Source of the DNA: Shewanella benthica
Lineage (GTDB): Bacteria; Pseudomonadota; Gammaproteobacteria; Enterobacterales; Shewanellaceae
Direction: 5' to 3'
NCBI GenBank assembly: GCA_023284085.1
Contig: JAKVHY010000050.1
Location: 1 to 33,845, forward strand
DNA length: 33,845 nt
In this document: in pieces, positions 32,935 to 33,845 of the stretch
Layout: each line of letters begins with the position of its first letter
Numbering within the stretch: the stretch's first letter is position 1
Made by a program: the position numbers and the translations under genes
Notes under the pieces: model-generated
The model's database searches: none
What the model was told of the DNA's origin: nothing
The model's input: the letters and a program-made list of their open reading frames with translations, nothing else

Positions 32935-33120
32935 GAGCCGTTAGCTCAGTTTCTTGTAGAAACAGAATGTTGGCTTTAACCTGGTGATAATCGGTTATTA
33001 ACTCTTAACTATCAGCAATACCAGAAAGGGCCGTTAGCTTAGTTTCTTGTAGAAACAGACAGTTGGCTTTTAACTAATGATAGTTAGTTATTAATTTCGA
33101 TATATAAGCAATACCAGAAA
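32935..33120 (+). pseudogene. Two 93-bp tandem units with decayed tRNA-Lys copies
   Basis: Units 32935-33027 and 33028-33120 keep the tRNA-Lys 5' end (GGGCCGTTAGCT or a near variant) and the anticodon segment GTTGGCTTTTAAC (one T short in unit 1). The D-loop half is replaced by GTTTCT-TGT-AGAAAC, which forms its own hairpin. The T arm and acceptor 3' half are missing. Each unit that can be checked ends with CAATACCAGAAA, the leader of the intact tRNA genes. The spacing of 93 bp is exact through to the first intact tRNA at 33121. Confidence 0.85.
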
Positions 33121-33196
33121 GGGCCGTTAGCTCAGTTGGTAGAGCAGTTGGCTTTTAACCAATTGGTCGAAGGTTCGAATCCTTCACGGCCCACCA
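33121..33196 (+). tRNA. tRNA-Lys (anticodon TTT), copy 1
   Basis: A 76-nt gene with encoded CCA. Acceptor GGGCCGT/ACGGCCC, D arm GCTC...GAGC, anticodon stem GTTGG/CCAAT with loop CTTTTAA (anticodon TTT), T arm GAAGG-TTCGAAT-CCTTC. Discriminator A. tRNA-Lys genes after cpoB/ybgF are also found in E. coli. Confidence 0.98.
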
Positions 33197-33223
33197 CTCT
33201 CTAGGTGGCTAAATATGAGAGAA

Positions 33224-33303
33224 GGTTGGAAGGAGCATAGCGCAATTGGCTTTACTCTTAACTACCACATTGGTCGAAGGTCTAACCCCTTCAAGGACCA
33301 CCA
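33224..33303 (+). pseudogene. Decayed tRNA-Lys copy
   Basis: It keeps GAGCATAGCGCAATTGGCTTT, then after an insertion TTGGTCGAAGGTCTAA-CCCCTTC and a final ACCACCA, but the acceptor, D and anticodon stems no longer pair properly. It occupies the slot that holds the intact copy 3 in the next repeat period. Confidence 0.75.
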
Positions 33304-33421
33304 CTTCTTGAAAGTGTACAAATCAAGTGAATGCTTGAACTGTAAAATTCAAAACCACTCTAACTGAAAGTGGACTTGTTCATTGCGATGAAGAAGCAAA
33401 TTCAGAGTGCAATACCAGAAA
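33304..33421 (+). repeat. Long spacer repeat of the tRNA array, copy 1
   Basis: Spacer of about 118 bp, nearly identical to 33629-33751. It contains a CCACT/AGTGG hairpin and ends in the leader CAATACCAGAAA preceding the tRNA. Confidence 0.9.
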
Positions 33422-33497
33422 GGGCCGTTAGCTCAGTTGGTAGAGCAGTTGGCTTTTAACCAATTGGTCGAAGGTTCGAATCCTTCACGGCCCACCA
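33422..33497 (+). tRNA. tRNA-Lys (anticodon TTT), copy 2
   Basis: Identical by eye to copy 1, 76 nt including CCA, preceded by the same CAATACCAGAAA leader (with one extra A). Confidence 0.98.
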
Positions 33498-33552
33498 CTT
33501 CTGAGGTGGATTTGCTTCAAGGCAAATGAATTCAGGAAAGCAATACCAGAAA

Positions 33553-33628
33553 GGGCCGTTAGCTCAGTTGGTAGAGCAGTTGGCTTTTAACCAATTGGTC
33601 GAAGGTTCGAATCCTTCACGGCCCACCA
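33553..33628 (+). tRNA. tRNA-Lys (anticodon TTT), copy 3
   Basis: Identical by eye to copy 1. It follows copy 2 after a 55-bp short spacer that contains a CCAC/GTGG hairpin. Confidence 0.98.
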
Positions 33629-33751
33629 CTTCTTGAAAGTGTACAAATCAAGTGAATACTTGAATTGTGAAATTCAAAACCACTCTAACTGAAAGTGGAC
33701 TTGTTCATTGCGATGAAGAAGCAAATTCAGAAGTTTAAGCAATACCAGAAA
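33629..33751 (+). repeat. Long spacer repeat of the tRNA array, copy 2
   Basis: About 123 bp, differing from the copy at 33304 by a few substitutions and a small insertion before the leader. Confidence 0.9.
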
Positions 33752-33827
33752 GGGCCGTTAGCTCAGTTGGTAGAGCAGTTGGCTTTTAACCAATTGGTCG
33801 AAGGTTCGAATCCTTCACGGCCCACCA
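33752..33827 (+). tRNA. tRNA-Lys (anticodon TTT), copy 4
   Basis: Identical by eye to copy 1. The short-spacer repeat restarts after it and is cut by the window edge at 33845, so the array probably continues. Confidence 0.98.
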
Positions 33828-33845
33828 CTTCTGAGGTGGATTTGC

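Overview
The window reads as chromosomal DNA of a marine gammaproteobacterium, most likely Shewanella or a close relative in the Alteromonadales. The evidence is gene content and synteny: asnB, nagD, a divergent purMN/upp pair, rnt back to back with motY, and ybgC-tolQRAB-pal-cpoB followed by a tRNA-Lys cluster. Several proteins (NagD, RNase T, PurM, TolR) keep the Escherichia coli catalytic residues at nearly the same positions. All family calls come from reading the sequence and remembered family motifs; no database search was run.

Layout. 1-275: three copies of a 54-bp tandem repeat at the left edge. 276-1842 (+): a DUF445 membrane protein, a VOC/glyoxalase protein and a CHMI-type isomerase. 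1924-6666 (-): asnB, an M28 lipoprotein peptidase and nagD. 6926-17654: a disrupted gluconate locus. A C-terminal fragment of a GntP-family permease lies at the left and an intact GntR-type repressor with its palindromic operator at the right. Between them sit a universal stress protein gene and a nine-gene operon for a multisubunit Mrp/Mbh-type cation/proton antiporter. 17903-20423: purMN (-) and upp (+). 20577-21896 (-): a NhaC/YuiF-type antiporter-family protein. 22209-24679: a 2-Cys peroxiredoxin, RNase T (-) and MotY. 24795-24997 (-): a promoter, structured stretch and terminator that look like an undescribed small RNA. 25299-27449: a prolyl oligopeptidase lipoprotein. 27617-32750: the complete Tol-Pal envelope operon. 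32822 to the end: a stringent-type promoter and a tRNA-Lys(UUU) array with four intact copies and at least three decayed ones in nested tandem repeats.

How the genes work together. The antiporter operon has the order E, F, G, [MbhD-MbhE-B fusion], C, D, then two more NuoL/M-type subunits with a small two-helix membrane protein between them. This is the order of the membrane arm of archaeal Mbh hydrogenases, without any hydrogenase gene. It differs from classical mrpABCDEFG in lacking a full-length MrpA. It should form one membrane complex exchanging Na+ (or K+) for H+. Its position between gluconate repressor and permease remnant suggests it replaced the gluconate genes. The Tol-Pal genes form an energised inner-to-outer membrane link, and the downstream tRNA array follows a synteny also seen in E. 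coli.

The items most worth follow-up are the small RNA candidate (24795-24962, minus), the Mrp/Mbh operon including an apparent non-canonical start codon in the fused subunit, and the decaying tRNA-Lys repeats.
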